Assembly (NCBI RefSeq): GCF_001984575.1 | Contig: NZ_LZNS01000001.1 | Location: 3,531,881-3,595,880 of the forward strand | DNA: 64,000 bases | Source: Streptomyces sp. MP131-18 | GTDB taxonomy: Bacteria; Actinomycetota; Actinomycetes; Streptomycetales; Streptomycetaceae | Direction of reading: 5' to 3' | Part shown: positions 17,339 through 25,947 of the stretch, in pieces | Layout: every line of letters begins with the position of its first letter | Position numbering within the stretch: the first letter of the stretch is position 1 | Made by a program: the position numbers and the translations under genes | Notes under the pieces: generated by a model | Seen by the model: only the letters and a program-made list of their open reading frames with translations | What the model was told of the DNA's origin: nothing | The model's database searches: none

Positions 17339-18826
17339 ATGGCAACGACACGCGAACAGGCAGAGGCGTACGCCTACGAGAACCGCCGGCGCACCACGAG
17401 CCTCCTGCGGGGCGCCGACGAGGCCAGGTTCGACCCGCGCCGCCGGCTGAACCGGTCGCTGGGCGGCGGCATCGCCATCGGCATCCTCATCATGGCCGGA
17501 TTCGGCATCGCCGGCTGGCTCGGCGGCGGCCGGGGGCCCGACCTGCCGGACACCGGCGCCGTCGTCGTCGGCGACAGCGGCGGGCGCTACGTCGTGAACG
17601 ACGGCGTGGTGCACCCGGCGCTGAACCTCGCCTCCGCGCTGCTGGTCGGCGGCGGCGAGCTGACCGAAGTGCGGCAGGCCACGCTCGACGACGCGCCCCG
17701 CGGGCTGCCCGTCGGCATCCCCGGCGCGCCCGACGCGCTGCCGGACGCCGACGCGCTGGTCGACGAGGACTGGACGCTGTGCGCCACGCCGTCGGAGACG
17801 GGCGGCGCCCCGACGCGGACCGCCCTCTACCTGTCGGTCCCCGGCGTCGCGCCGGACGGCGGGGACGGCGGGGATAGCGGGGGCGGGGGTACGGGCGGCG
17901 CCACCGTGCTGATCCAGGCCGGGGACGGCGGTCTGTGGCTGCTCACCGAGGGCCGCAGGCACGCCATCGAGCCCGGCATCCGCGACCTGCTCGGGCTCCA
18001 GAGCGTCGCCGCCGTGCAGTTGCCGGAAGAGTTCATCGCCACCGTGCCCGAGGGCCCGGCCATCACCATCCCGGAACCGGGCGCCGGCAGCGGCGCCGCG
18101 CCGGACGTGGAGCTGCCGTTCGAGGCCGCGGTGGGCGATCTCGCGCACACCGCGGGGGGCGGCGCGGGACGGCAGTTCTACCTGGTGCGCCCGGACGGCC
18201 TGGTGTCCGTTCCCGAACTGGTGCACACGCTGCTGAGTGCCGAGGCCGCGGGCCACGAGATCAGCGCCTCGGACGCCGCCCGCGCGCCGCGCTCGGACGA
18301 CTCCGCGCCGGGCGACCCGGCGTGGCCGGACGCACTGCCGGACGCGGAGGAGCCGGGCCGGAACCAGCCGGTGTGCGTCAGCAGCCCGCCCGGCGGCCGG
18401 CCGGGCGACGCGCCCTGGCAGGCAGAAGTGCACCTGCCGGCCGCGCTGCCGGAGCCGGCCGGGCTGACGCCGGTGACCCCGGCCGACGGGGCGCGTCTCG
18501 GGCTGCTCGACGAGATCTGGATGCCCGCCGGTTCCGGCGCGCTGGTCCGCGCGAGCGCCTCCGGCGGCACGGGCGGCACGTACGTCCTGGTCACCGACAG
18601 CGGCACCGGCTACCCGTTCGCCTCCCCCGAGGCGGTGGAACGGCTGCGGTACGCGCCGGACGAGGCGCTGTCCGTACCGCAGAGCTTCGTCGGCCTGCTG
18701 CCCGCGGGCCCCGTGCTCGACCCGCAGGCCGCCGCCAGGGAGCAGCGCGGCGGCCGGCCCGACGGCGAGGACGAAGCCGCCGAAACCCCGGACGAGAACG
18801 CCGAAGAGAACGGAGGCGGCGCATGA
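17339..18826 (+). CDS. eccB: T7SS core component EccB
   Basis: A 495-residue protein starting on the nucleotide after the mycP stop. The N-terminus shows the EccB pattern: a conserved soluble segment (QAEAYAYENRRRTTSLLRGADE), one membrane helix (IAIGILIMAGFGIAGWLG, ~44-62), and a large extracytoplasmic domain with repeated beta segments (VVVGDSGGRYVVNDGVVHP and YVLVTDSGTGYPF). A pair of Cys at ~140 and ~345 could form a disulphide. In ESX systems EccB lines the periplasmic side of the complex. Acidic low-complexity tail (ETPDENAEENGGG). Overlaps eccE by 4 nt. Confidence 0.92.
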   Translation: MATTREQAEAYAYENRRRTTSLLRGADEARFDPRRRLNRSLGGGIAIGILIMAGFGIAGWLGGGRGPDLPDTGAVVVGDSGGRYVVNDGVVHPALNLASALLVGGGELTEVRQATLDDAPRGLPVGIPGAPDALPDADALVDEDWTLCATPSETGGAPTRTALYLSVPGVAPDGGDGGDSGGGGTGGATVLIQAGDGGLWLLTEGRRHAIEPGIRDLLGLQSVAAVQLPEEFIATVPEGPAITIPEPGAGSGAAPDVELPFEAAVGDLAHTAGGGAGRQFYLVRPDGLVSVPELVHTLLSAEAAGHEISASDAARAPRSDDSAPGDPAWPDALPDAEEPGRNQPVCVSSPPGGRPGDAPWQAEVHLPAALPEPAGLTPVTPADGARLGLLDEIWMPAGSGALVRASASGGTGGTYVLVTDSGTGYPFASPEAVERLRYAPDEALSVPQSFVGLLPAGPVLDPQAAAREQRGGRPDGEDEAAETPDENAEENGGGA

Positions 18827-20016
18827 GCACAGGACCGAAAGCCCCCGGCGCGCGCTTCGGCCGCGGCCGGCTCGTCGCCGTGCAGAGCGCCCTCGGCTGC
18901 CTCGCCGCCGGGATCGCGTACCACGACAGCGGCCCGTGGGCCTGGGCGCTCGGCGCCCTCGGCGTCCTGCTCGCCGCGGCCGCGCTGCTGCGCAGCCGCG
19001 GCGGCTGGGCCGACCAGCGGCTCCTGGAACGGGTGCGGCGCCGGGCCCTGACCGGCGCGCCGGTCGCCGGCCCCGCCGCCGGCGCAGCGGACCACCTCGG
19101 CGTCGTCCACACCCTGCTGCCCGCGCTCGACGTGACCGAGGTGGCCGACCGCAACGGCTACGCGCTCGGCGTGCTCGCGGACGGGCGCGGCTACGCCGCG
19201 GTCCTCGCGTTCCCCGGCGGCGCGCTGCCCGCCGTGCCGGCCGGGCCCGTCGCGCAGTGGCTGGCCGAGGACCCGGCGTGCCCGGCCGCCGCGCAGCTCG
19301 TCGTGGAACAGTTCGGCCTGCCGCCCTGGGACTTCCACTACCGCTACCAGCCGACGATCTGCTACCGCCAACTGCCCACGGGCGGGCGGCCCGTCGCGCT
19401 GCGGTCGTGGCTCGTGGTGCGGCACGAGCCGATCGACGCGCCCGAGGCGGCGGAACGGCGCGGCGGCGGCGCGGCCGGGGCGCGCGCCGCGGTGGCCGCG
19501 GCGACCGCGCGGATCAGGGCGCGGCTCGCCGCGTTCGGCGTGGCGACCACGCCACTGGACGCCGACGCGCTGCGCGACCTGCTGCGGCAGATCGGCGACG
19601 CCTCGGGCGACGGCCGTGCGCTGGCGGGCAGTTGGGCGGGCAGCGCGGCCACCCACTGCACGGTCACGGCGCGCGTCGGCGGCCAGGGCGACTGGGCGCG
19701 GCTGCTCGCGGGCCTGGCCGGGTGCACCGCCGACCGCGTGGTCGCGGCGGCCACCCTCACCGCGGAGGGCGGCGAGCTGCGGATCAGGACCGCGGTCCGC
19801 ATCGTCAGCACGCTCGCGCAGCACGCCGCGTCCGAACGGGACCGGCTGGTGCGGGCCGGAGCGGTCGGCCCGCCGGCCGAGGACCAGGCCGCCGGTCTGC
19901 TGGCGACCCTGCCTGTCGCCCACCCCTCGCGCCCGCTGGTCGAGGCCGCCGGGTTCTCCGGCACCGCGGCGGCCGCGGGCGGCCCGACCCCGACCACGGC
20001 CGGAGGAGCCCGATGA
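18823..20016 (+). CDS. eccE: T7SS component EccE-like
   Basis: 397 residues from ATG 18823, which overlaps the eccB stop as ATGA. Two N-terminal membrane helices (VAVQSALGCLAAGIAYHDSG and ALGALGVLLAAAALL) are followed by a soluble domain with WDFHYRYQPTICYRQL and a conserved basic arm (LLERVRRRAL). Two-helix topology, size and place after eccB fit EccE, the peripheral subunit of the ESX inner-membrane complex. Sequence conservation in EccE is low, so position carries much of the weight. Confidence 0.82.
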   Translation: MSTGPKAPGARFGRGRLVAVQSALGCLAAGIAYHDSGPWAWALGALGVLLAAAALLRSRGGWADQRLLERVRRRALTGAPVAGPAAGAADHLGVVHTLLPALDVTEVADRNGYALGVLADGRGYAAVLAFPGGALPAVPAGPVAQWLAEDPACPAAAQLVVEQFGLPPWDFHYRYQPTICYRQLPTGGRPVALRSWLVVRHEPIDAPEAAERRGGGAAGARAAVAAATARIRARLAAFGVATTPLDADALRDLLRQIGDASGDGRALAGSWAGSAATHCTVTARVGGQGDWARLLAGLAGCTADRVVAAATLTAEGGELRIRTAVRIVSTLAQHAASERDRLVRAGAVGPPAEDQAAGLLATLPVAHPSRPLVEAAGFSGTAAAAGGPTPTTAGGAR

Positions 20017-20720
20017 GCCCCGCACGCCGGGCGGCCACGCCCGATCTGACCACGCTGCCCGCCACGTCCTGGCAGGACGCGTCGGTGCCCGCCTTCGGCC
20101 TGCTGCCGGGCCAGGCGGGCGTGCACCTCGGAACGACGGCGGCCGGGCAGCCGGTGTCGCTCGCGGCGCCCGGGCCCGCCGGCTCGCGCATCGCGGTGCT
20201 GGGCGAGTCGCTGTTCAGCAGGCTGTTCGCGCTGCGGCTGCTCGGCGTCGGCGCCCGCGTCACCGCGGCCACGCGGGTGCCGGACCAGTGGTCGTCCGTC
20301 GGGGAGGCCGCGGGCGACCGGCTGGTCGTCACGGACAACGTGGCGGGCTGGCCGGCCGCGCCGCCCGCACCGCCGACGGTGGCCGACGGGCCGCAGGCGC
20401 TGATGTGCGACCTGCGGCGCGCGCCGCCCGCGGGGCTGGCCGAGGGGCCGTGGCGCACGGTGCTGCACGTGACGCGCAACGCACCGCGGCGTTCGGTGTT
20501 CTGGTCGACGGCGGACGCGGTGCTCGCGCTGGACGCGCGGTTCGCGGAGCCGGTGGGACGCCTGCTGGGCGAGGAGGCGGCCCGGCGCACCGCCGTGCTG
20601 GCGGCCGGGGAGATCATCGTCTTCCGCCCCGGCGCGGCGGCCGACGTGCTGAGCCTGGACATCTCCCCGGGCGAGACCGCCCTGCTGACACCGGGCAGAC
20701 GCTCGCAGGGCACGTATTAG
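20013..20720 (+). CDS. Conserved-position T7SS operon protein of unknown function
   Basis: A 235-residue soluble protein, starting at an ATGA overlap with eccE, so it belongs to the same operon. The sequence has a Rossmann-like rhythm (GSRIAVLGESLFSRLFALRLLGVGARVTAATR, then DRLVVTDNV, then QALMCDLR, then WRTVLHVT), resembling a nucleotide-binding alpha/beta fold. However, no P-loop or GxGxxG is complete. No membrane segment. Its job may be regulatory or in assembly; I do not recognise the family. Confidence 0.75.
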   Translation: MSPARRAATPDLTTLPATSWQDASVPAFGLLPGQAGVHLGTTAAGQPVSLAAPGPAGSRIAVLGESLFSRLFALRLLGVGARVTAATRVPDQWSSVGEAAGDRLVVTDNVAGWPAAPPAPPTVADGPQALMCDLRRAPPAGLAEGPWRTVLHVTRNAPRRSVFWSTADAVLALDARFAEPVGRLLGEEAARRTAVLAAGEIIVFRPGAAADVLSLDISPGETALLTPGRRSQGTY

Positions 20721-20750
20721 CCGTACGTATCAGCCGGTACGTATCAGCCG
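20710..20750. repeat. Short tandem repeat at the end of the T7SS operon
   Basis: GTACGTATCAGCCG occurs twice in tandem at 20723-20736 and 20737-20750. A degenerate 13-base copy (GCACGTATTAGCC) precedes them and overlaps the last stop codon. It has no hairpin or T-run to make it a terminator. It may be a small slippage array. Confidence 0.6.
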
Positions 20751-20797
20751 CGGGCCGGCCTGGCCCGTCGCGTGGGACAGGTGCGCATCGGCGCCAA

Positions 20798-20812
20798 TCG
20801 ACACTGTGTCGA
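20798..20812. promoter_or_regulatory. 15-bp palindrome upstream of the response regulator gene
   Basis: Arms TCGACAC and GTGTCGA flank a single T. It lies 43 bp before ATG 20856, with CATAGACT (a possible -10) at 20831-20838. It is well placed for an operator, possibly an autoregulatory site for the response regulator. It also argues that translation starts downstream of 20812 rather than at the GTG at 20772. Confidence 0.45.
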
Positions 20813-20855
20813 AAGCTGCCCCGGACCCGCCATAGACTTGTGGCCCACCATCACC

Positions 20856-21566
20856 ATGGGGTCATCTGTGGACGAAGAGCCGAGTGGGCCGGCCGGCGGC
20901 GAGCCGTGCCCGCCCGTGCCCGGGGCGGTGAGCGCCGTGCTGATCGACGACCACCCCGTGGTGCGGGCCGGCATCCGCGGCTGGTGCGCCGCCGCGGCGG
21001 AGCCGATACGCGTGCTCGCCGAGGGCGCGGACGTGGCGGTCGCCCTCGCGGGTCCTGGCCGCGAGGCCGACGTGGTGGTGCTCGACCTGTACCTGGCGGG
21101 CGAGACGCCCGCCTACACCGAGGTCAACCGGCTGGTCGCGCAGGACCGCAAGGTGGTCGTCTACACCATGCGGGACAGCCAGGAGGCGGCGCTGACCTGC
21201 CTGGACCTCGGCGCGTTCACCTACCTGACCAAGTCGGAGGGGGAACGGCACCTCGTCGCCGCGATCCACGCCGCCGCCGCCGGGCGGCCCTACACGCCGC
21301 CGGGGCTCGCCGGCGCGTTCGGCAGCGACCGCAGGCCCGGCCGGCCGACGCTGACGCCGCGTGAGGTAGAGGTGCTGCTCGAGTGGTTCCAGTGCGAGTC
21401 GAAGGCCATGGTGGCCGAGAGCCTCGGCCTGTCCGTGAGCACCGTGAACACCTATCTGGACCGGGTGCGCATCCGCTACGCGAACGCCGGGCGGCCCGCG
21501 AACACCAAGGCCAACCTCGTGGCCAGGGCCGTCCAGGACGGCCTGATCTCCCTCGACGAGCTGTGA
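20856..21566 (+). CDS. NarL/LuxR-family response regulator
   Basis: 236 residues from ATG 20856. The N-terminal receiver domain has the acidic pair (LIDDHPV), phospho-acceptor Asp in VVVLDLYLAG, Thr in VVVYTMRD and Lys in YLTKSEG. The usual MPxxDG loop after the Asp is replaced by LAGETPAYTE, which is atypical. The C-terminal LuxR-type HTH is clear (LTPREVEVLLEWFQCESKAMVAESLGLSVSTVNTYLDRVR, quoted here only as its start LTPREVEVLL and end STVNTYLDRVR). The gene meets the sensor kinase tail to tail one nucleotide apart, and sits directly downstream of the T7SS operon, so the pair is likely to regulate it. No strong ribosome site is visible, so the exact start is uncertain. Confidence 0.85.
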   Translation: MGSSVDEEPSGPAGGEPCPPVPGAVSAVLIDDHPVVRAGIRGWCAAAAEPIRVLAEGADVAVALAGPGREADVVVLDLYLAGETPAYTEVNRLVAQDRKVVVYTMRDSQEAALTCLDLGAFTYLTKSEGERHLVAAIHAAAAGRPYTPPGLAGAFGSDRRPGRPTLTPREVEVLLEWFQCESKAMVAESLGLSVSTVNTYLDRVRIRYANAGRPANTKANLVARAVQDGLISLDEL

Positions 21567-21567
21567 G

Positions 21568-23835
21568 TCAGGCCGCGCAGGCCGCCTCCACGAACAGCCG
21601 CCCCTCGCCGCTGACCCGGCGGATGCGCACCCCGCCTGCGGGGCCGGCCGCTATCGGCGCCTCCGGGACGTCGATCACGATGCCCACCCGCACCTGCCCA
21701 GGGGCGCGCACCACGGTGGCCCGCGCCGTCCGCCTGGCCGCGGCCAGGGCCGTGATGACCGGGTCCGTCAGCGCGCGCCGCACGTCCTGCGGCAGGCCCC
21801 GCGGCTCACCGCGCACCGCGAGCTGCACGGTGACGCCGTTGCGTTCCGCGACGTCGATGCAGGCGCGCAGCTCGTGGATCAGCTGGTCCGCGGCGTAGTC
21901 GCTCTCCGCGAACAGCCGGCGCAGCCGCGTGGCCTCGCGCGCGCAGGCGCGCCGCACCTCCTCGTCCGCCGGGTCGGCCGAGTCCTCGGCGAGCGCGGTG
22001 AGCAGCGGGAAGACGGTGGCGTGCAGCGCCCGGTACCGTTCGCGCTGGTCGGCGTGGATGTGCGCGGCGGCCGCCGCCCGGATGCGCATGGTCTCCCGGT
22101 CACGCGCGGCGGCCCCGATGGCGTCGCCGCGTGCGCGCAGCAGGCCGGTGCCGAGCACGACGGCCACCTGGAAGCCGCAGACGGCGAGGGCGCTGACGGC
22201 CATCCCGGCCGCGTCCGCCCGGGCCGGCACGCCGGCGGCCAGCAACTGGACGATCATCACCGTCAGATGGCAGCCGATGAACGCCCCGACGGCACGCAGC
22301 CCACGGTGCCCGAGCAGGACCACGCCGAACCAGCCGGTCTCCATGAACGACCAGTGCGGGAAGGTCAGGAAGTCGATGCTCGGCAGCTGACTGGTGGCGG
22401 CCACCGAGGCGGCGAACACGGCGGCGAGCGCGAGCGGCGCCCAGCGCCGCGGCCACGGCCGCCCCCGCACGACGAAGACGGCGGTGACCGCGACGACGGC
22501 CGTCAGCACGCCGAACGGGACGAGCTGGAGCAGCGGATAGCGGTAGCCGGACAGGTCGCCGAGCAACGTGGGCAGAACGAGTCCGAAGTGGATGGCGGCC
22601 AGGATGATCAGCCCGGCGTGGCGCAGACCGCGGAACAGGTGACGGCCGATCAGCTCTTCGCCTTCCGCCGCGCCGGGCGCCCCCTCCCCCGGCCAGGTCA
22701 GGCGGACCGTGGTGCCCCGGCCGGGCCTGGAGGCGACGGCCGCGTGGCCGCCCGCCGCGGCCATCCGCCCGGTCACGGAGAGCTTGAGGCCTTGCCGGTA
22801 CGTGGGCACGGCCGCCGGATCGAAGCCGACGCCCTCGTCGGCGACGGTCACGCGGAGCGTCGGCCCGGTGCGTTCCGCCGTGACGGCCGCGGCGGTGACC
22901 CCCGCGTGGCGCGCCACGTTCCGCAGCGCCTCGCCCATGCCGTCGCGCAGGCCGGCCACGGCCGCGCCTGGCGCGGTGCCGAGGTCGTCGGCGAGGCGGG
23001 CGGTGACCGTCAGGCCCGGATGCGCGGCGAGTTCGGCGGTCAGCTCCCGGGCGACGTCGGCCTCCCCCGCGGCGGCCTGCCCGGCCAGCAGCCGGTCGAG
23101 GTCGCGGGCGGCCTGGGTGCGCAGGTCGCCGCGGCTGACGGGCGATCCCGGCAGCGAAGCCATCAGCAGTGTCGCGGACGCGGTGTCGTGGAGAACGGCG
23201 AGGTGTTCGCGTTCCGCGGCGCGGCGCGCCTCGGCGATCTCCAGGTCCTTGCGGGCGGCGGCCGCACCGGCGAGCGCGGCGTCGGCGGCCCGGCTCTCGC
23301 GGAGCACGAGCCCGAACAGGACGCGGGCAAGCGCGGCTTCCACGAGCACCCAGGCGATCACCGGCACCGCCTCCGGCCAGGTGCCGGGGTTCGCCAGTGC
23401 GGCGCCGGCCAGATCGGCCAGGCACAGGTGCACGGCGACGAGGGCTCCGGTGACCGGCGGATGCGTCAGCTGGTAGGAGACGGCGACGAAGCTGATGGCC
23501 ACCACGACCCACGTGCCGCCGTGCGCGGCCTGCGTCTCCGGAACGGTCAGCGGCCTGCTGAGGCACACGCCCGTCATGACGACGAGGTCGGCGGCCAGCA
23601 TCGTCCTGGCCCTGCCGGGGGCGTCGGCGCAGGCGAGGTGCACGCCGCACCAGGCCAGGACGGCACCGCAGATGAGGGCGGTCACGGCCATCTCGTCCAC
23701 CGGCATGGCGAGTACGGCGAGCAGGGAGCAGGCGCCGATGATCACGGTGCGCCCGTAGAACGCGAACTGCCGGGCGAACGTCATGAACTCCCGCTCGGCG
23801 GGCCCCGGCGGCAGGGAAGTCTGCGGTGGTCTCAC
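21568..23835 (-). CDS. Membrane sensor histidine kinase fused to a second, degenerate kinase half
   Basis: 755 residues from GTG 23835 (GAGGG eight nt upstream); ATG 23784 is an alternative with GGGAG close by. The first half has about five membrane helices, a helical linker, a phospho-acceptor-like His (LAVLHDTASATLL, ~220), and a complete HATPase: N-box EALRNVARHA, G1 VADEGVGFDP, G2 GRGTTVRL. The second half again has about five membrane helices and a similar linker and His motif (RALHATVFPLLTAL). After that comes a long helix and beta region that lacks N-box and G-boxes. The protein therefore looks like an internal duplication, kinase plus pseudokinase. It is convergent with its likely partner regulator. 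Confidence 0.85.
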   Translation of the reverse strand: MRPPQTSLPPGPAEREFMTFARQFAFYGRTVIIGACSLLAVLAMPVDEMAVTALICGAVLAWCGVHLACADAPGRARTMLAADLVVMTGVCLSRPLTVPETQAAHGGTWVVVAISFVAVSYQLTHPPVTGALVAVHLCLADLAGAALANPGTWPEAVPVIAWVLVEAALARVLFGLVLRESRAADAALAGAAAARKDLEIAEARRAAEREHLAVLHDTASATLLMASLPGSPVSRGDLRTQAARDLDRLLAGQAAAGEADVARELTAELAAHPGLTVTARLADDLGTAPGAAVAGLRDGMGEALRNVARHAGVTAAAVTAERTGPTLRVTVADEGVGFDPAAVPTYRQGLKLSVTGRMAAAGGHAAVASRPGRGTTVRLTWPGEGAPGAAEGEELIGRHLFRGLRHAGLIILAAIHFGLVLPTLLGDLSGYRYPLLQLVPFGVLTAVVAVTAVFVVRGRPWPRRWAPLALAAVFAASVAATSQLPSIDFLTFPHWSFMETGWFGVVLLGHRGLRAVGAFIGCHLTVMIVQLLAAGVPARADAAGMAVSALAVCGFQVAVVLGTGLLRARGDAIGAAARDRETMRIRAAAAAHIHADQRERYRALHATVFPLLTALAEDSADPADEEVRRACAREATRLRRLFAESDYAADQLIHELRACIDVAERNGVTVQLAVRGEPRGLPQDVRRALTDPVITALAAARRTARATVVRAPGQVRVGIVIDVPEAPIAAGPAGGVRIRRVSGEGRLFVEAACAA

Positions 23836-23951
23836 CGTGCACGCCCTCGCATCGCGCTGCTCTCCGGTGTGGGTCGAACGGCCCTCACGCGTCCTGGAAA
23901 GCGCCCATAGTATGCGGAAAACCCTCGACGAGTAACGTGGAGAGATGAACG

Positions 23952-25070
23952 GTGGGCGTTGAACCGGGCGCATATCTCGCGGAGTACTCCGGGGTGCATC
24001 CGGTGGTGCGGGCCGCGGAGCCCGTCGAGGAGATCCCCGTCACCCCGGTGCCCGTCGCCATGCTGCGGCTGACCGATTCGCCGCGGCTCGCGGGCCTGGA
24101 CATCGAGCACGTGAGCGCGCTCGCGGCCACGGACAACCCGCTGCCGCCCATCCTCGTGCACCGGCCGACGATGCGGGTCATCGACGGGAGGCACCGGGTG
24201 CGCGCGGCCGTTCTGCGCGGGCGCGAGACGATCGAGGCGCGGCTCGTCGACGGGCACGAGCACGACCTGTTCGCGCTGTCGGTGCGCCTCAACGTGACGC
24301 ACGGCCTGCCGCTGTCCACGGCCGACCGCACCGCCGCGGTGCGCCGCCTGCTCGGCTCGCACCCGCAGTGGTCGGACCGGGCGATCGGGCACATCACCGG
24401 CCTGTCGGCGAAGAGCGTCGCGTCGATCCGCCGCCGCGCGAGCGGGGACGCCGCACAACTCGCGGGACGCGTCGGGCGGGACGGCAGGACCCGGCCGCTG
24501 AACGCGGCGCAGGGCCGCCTGCTGGCGAGCCGGCTGATCAGGGAACGGCCGGCCGCGAGCCTGCGCGAGATCGCGCGCGAGGCCGCCATCTCCATCGGCA
24601 CCGCGCACGACGTGCGGCGGCGGCTGACCTCGGGGCAGCACCCGGTGCCCGCCGGGCTGCGCAGGCGCCAGGCGACGGCGCGCATCGAGCCGGCCGAGCC
24701 GGCGGCCCACCGGGCCGCCCAGGCCCCCAGGCCCCCGCGCGGCGCGCCGGTGACGCCGCACGACGCCGTGTCCGCGGCGGCGGCAGGAAACCGGGAGGAC
24801 GGCGCCGGGGCGAAGGAGCTGCTGCGGAAGCTGAAGCGGGACCCCTCGCTGCGCTTCTCCGAGGCGGGGCGCAGCATCCTGCGCCTCATGGACGCGCAGA
24901 CGGTGCCGCCCGCCACCTGGCAGCGCCTCGCCGAGGCCGTGCCTGCCCACTGCACAGGACTGGTCGCGGCGGCGGCGCGGGAGTGCGCGGCCTCCTGGCT
25001 CGCGTTCGCCCAGCGCGTCGAACGCCGCGGGGAACAGCGCGGGCCGCGCCGCGGCCCCGAGGGTCACTGA
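23952..25070 (+). CDS. StrR-like pathway regulator (ParB-type N-terminal domain, HTH)
   Basis: 372 residues from GTG 23952, with GGAGAG 8 nt upstream. Residues ~30-110 carry a ParB/Srx-like fold (DSPRLAGLDIEHVSALAA; LPPILVHRPTMRVIDGRHRVRAA). An HTH region follows (GLPLSTADRTAAVRRLLG and WSDRAIGHITGLSAKSVASIRR) and a second helical motif (SLREIAREAAISIGTAHDVRRR). This pattern is that of StrR, NovG and related activators of antibiotic clusters. The C-terminal third is Ala/Arg-rich and variable. It is divergent from the T7SS sensor kinase and stands at the edge of the biosynthetic region, so it may activate the NRPS genes. That regulatory link is inference. Confidence 0.85.
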   Translation: MGVEPGAYLAEYSGVHPVVRAAEPVEEIPVTPVPVAMLRLTDSPRLAGLDIEHVSALAATDNPLPPILVHRPTMRVIDGRHRVRAAVLRGRETIEARLVDGHEHDLFALSVRLNVTHGLPLSTADRTAAVRRLLGSHPQWSDRAIGHITGLSAKSVASIRRRASGDAAQLAGRVGRDGRTRPLNAAQGRLLASRLIRERPAASLREIAREAAISIGTAHDVRRRLTSGQHPVPAGLRRRQATARIEPAEPAAHRAAQAPRPPRGAPVTPHDAVSAAAAGNREDGAGAKELLRKLKRDPSLRFSEAGRSILRLMDAQTVPPATWQRLAEAVPAHCTGLVAAAARECAASWLAFAQRVERRGEQRGPRRGPEGH

Positions 25071-25122
25071 GGACGCGGTACCGCCCTGGCCACCGCGTCC
25101 GGGCCGCGGCGTGGTGTCCGGC

Positions 25123-25878
25123 TCAGTCCGGGCGGAGCCCGGCGGCCCTGGCCATCGTGTCCAGGCGCGACCTGGTGTGCAGGGTGAGTTCGTGGTCGGG
25201 CCCGAGGACCCGGGCGTAGCCCTGCACCACCTCGTCGAGCAGCTGCGCCGCGTCGCGGGTCCGCCCCACGGCGTGGCGGGCCGCCGCCAGGTTCCCGGCG
25301 GCGGCAAGGGTCTGGAGGTCGTCGGGGCCGAGGCTCGCCGCGTAACGGGTCCAGGTGCGTTCCAGCAGCTCGTGGCCGCGGACGTGGTCCCCGGTGGAGA
25401 ACAGCACGGCCCCCAGGACCGCCGCGGTGTCCAGGGAGTCGCGGTGGTCGGCGCCGAGGAGCGCCTCGCGGCGTTCCAGCGTCCGCGTGAGCAGCGTGAT
25501 GCCCTGCTCCGTCTCCTCGCCGATGACGAGCGCGGCGCCCAGGTTGTGCGCGTAGGTGAGGGTCCTGGCGTGTTCCGGCCCCTCGACGACGGTGCTGCGC
25601 TGGTACGCCTCCCGGTGCATGGCCTCCGCCTCGGGCAGCCGCCGCAGCTGGTAGAGGGTGTGGCCGAGCGCGTCGTAGAGGGAGATGGTGGTGGGGTGCC
25701 GGTGCCCGAGGTGGCGTTCGTAGTCCGCGAGGAGCTCACGCATCAGCGGCGCGGCGTCCTCGTGGAGCCCGGCTTCGAGCAGCCGGCCGACGGCGTGTTC
25801 GCGCTCGGCGATCTCCTCGGGGGGCGCGGCCCGCTCCGGCTCCTGCCCGCGCTGCTGCTTCCGGCGTCCGAACTGCAT
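25123..25878 (-). CDS. Tetratricopeptide-repeat protein
   Basis: 251 residues, start ATG 25878. After a basic N-terminus (MQFGRRKQQRG), the protein consists of TPR units of the kinesin-light-chain/NB-ARC-associated type, about 42 residues each. Examples are LGHRHPTTISLYDALGHTLYQL, GPEHARTLTYAHNLGAALV, GADHRDSLDTAAVLGAVLF, GPDDLQTLAAAGNLAAARHA and GPDHELTLHTRSRLDTM (only the start of each is diagnostic). Such repeats bind other proteins. No catalytic domain. It is the last gene of the minus-strand run, 69 bp after the FAD oxidoreductase; its link to the biosynthetic cluster is uncertain. Confidence 0.85.
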   Translation of the reverse strand: MQFGRRKQQRGQEPERAAPPEEIAEREHAVGRLLEAGLHEDAAPLMRELLADYERHLGHRHPTTISLYDALGHTLYQLRRLPEAEAMHREAYQRSTVVEGPEHARTLTYAHNLGAALVIGEETEQGITLLTRTLERREALLGADHRDSLDTAAVLGAVLFSTGDHVRGHELLERTWTRYAASLGPDDLQTLAAAGNLAAARHAVGRTRDAAQLLDEVVQGYARVLGPDHELTLHTRSRLDTMARAAGLRPD

Positions 25879-25947
25879 GGTGGGGAATCTCCCTCGGCTG
25901 TCGGCGGCGGCTGCCGGCTCCAGGGTGCCACCGCGGGGGCCCGCGCG

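Noticed and set aside
20772..20855. GTG 20772 as start of the response regulator
   Set aside because: It would place a 15-bp palindrome and a likely promoter inside the coding region and add 28 residues with no domain role.
23952..25070. ParB-like gene as a plasmid or chromosome partition gene
   Set aside because: There is no parA or parS nearby, and the VHRPTMRVIDG/GLSAKSVASIRR pattern is that of StrR-type pathway regulators.
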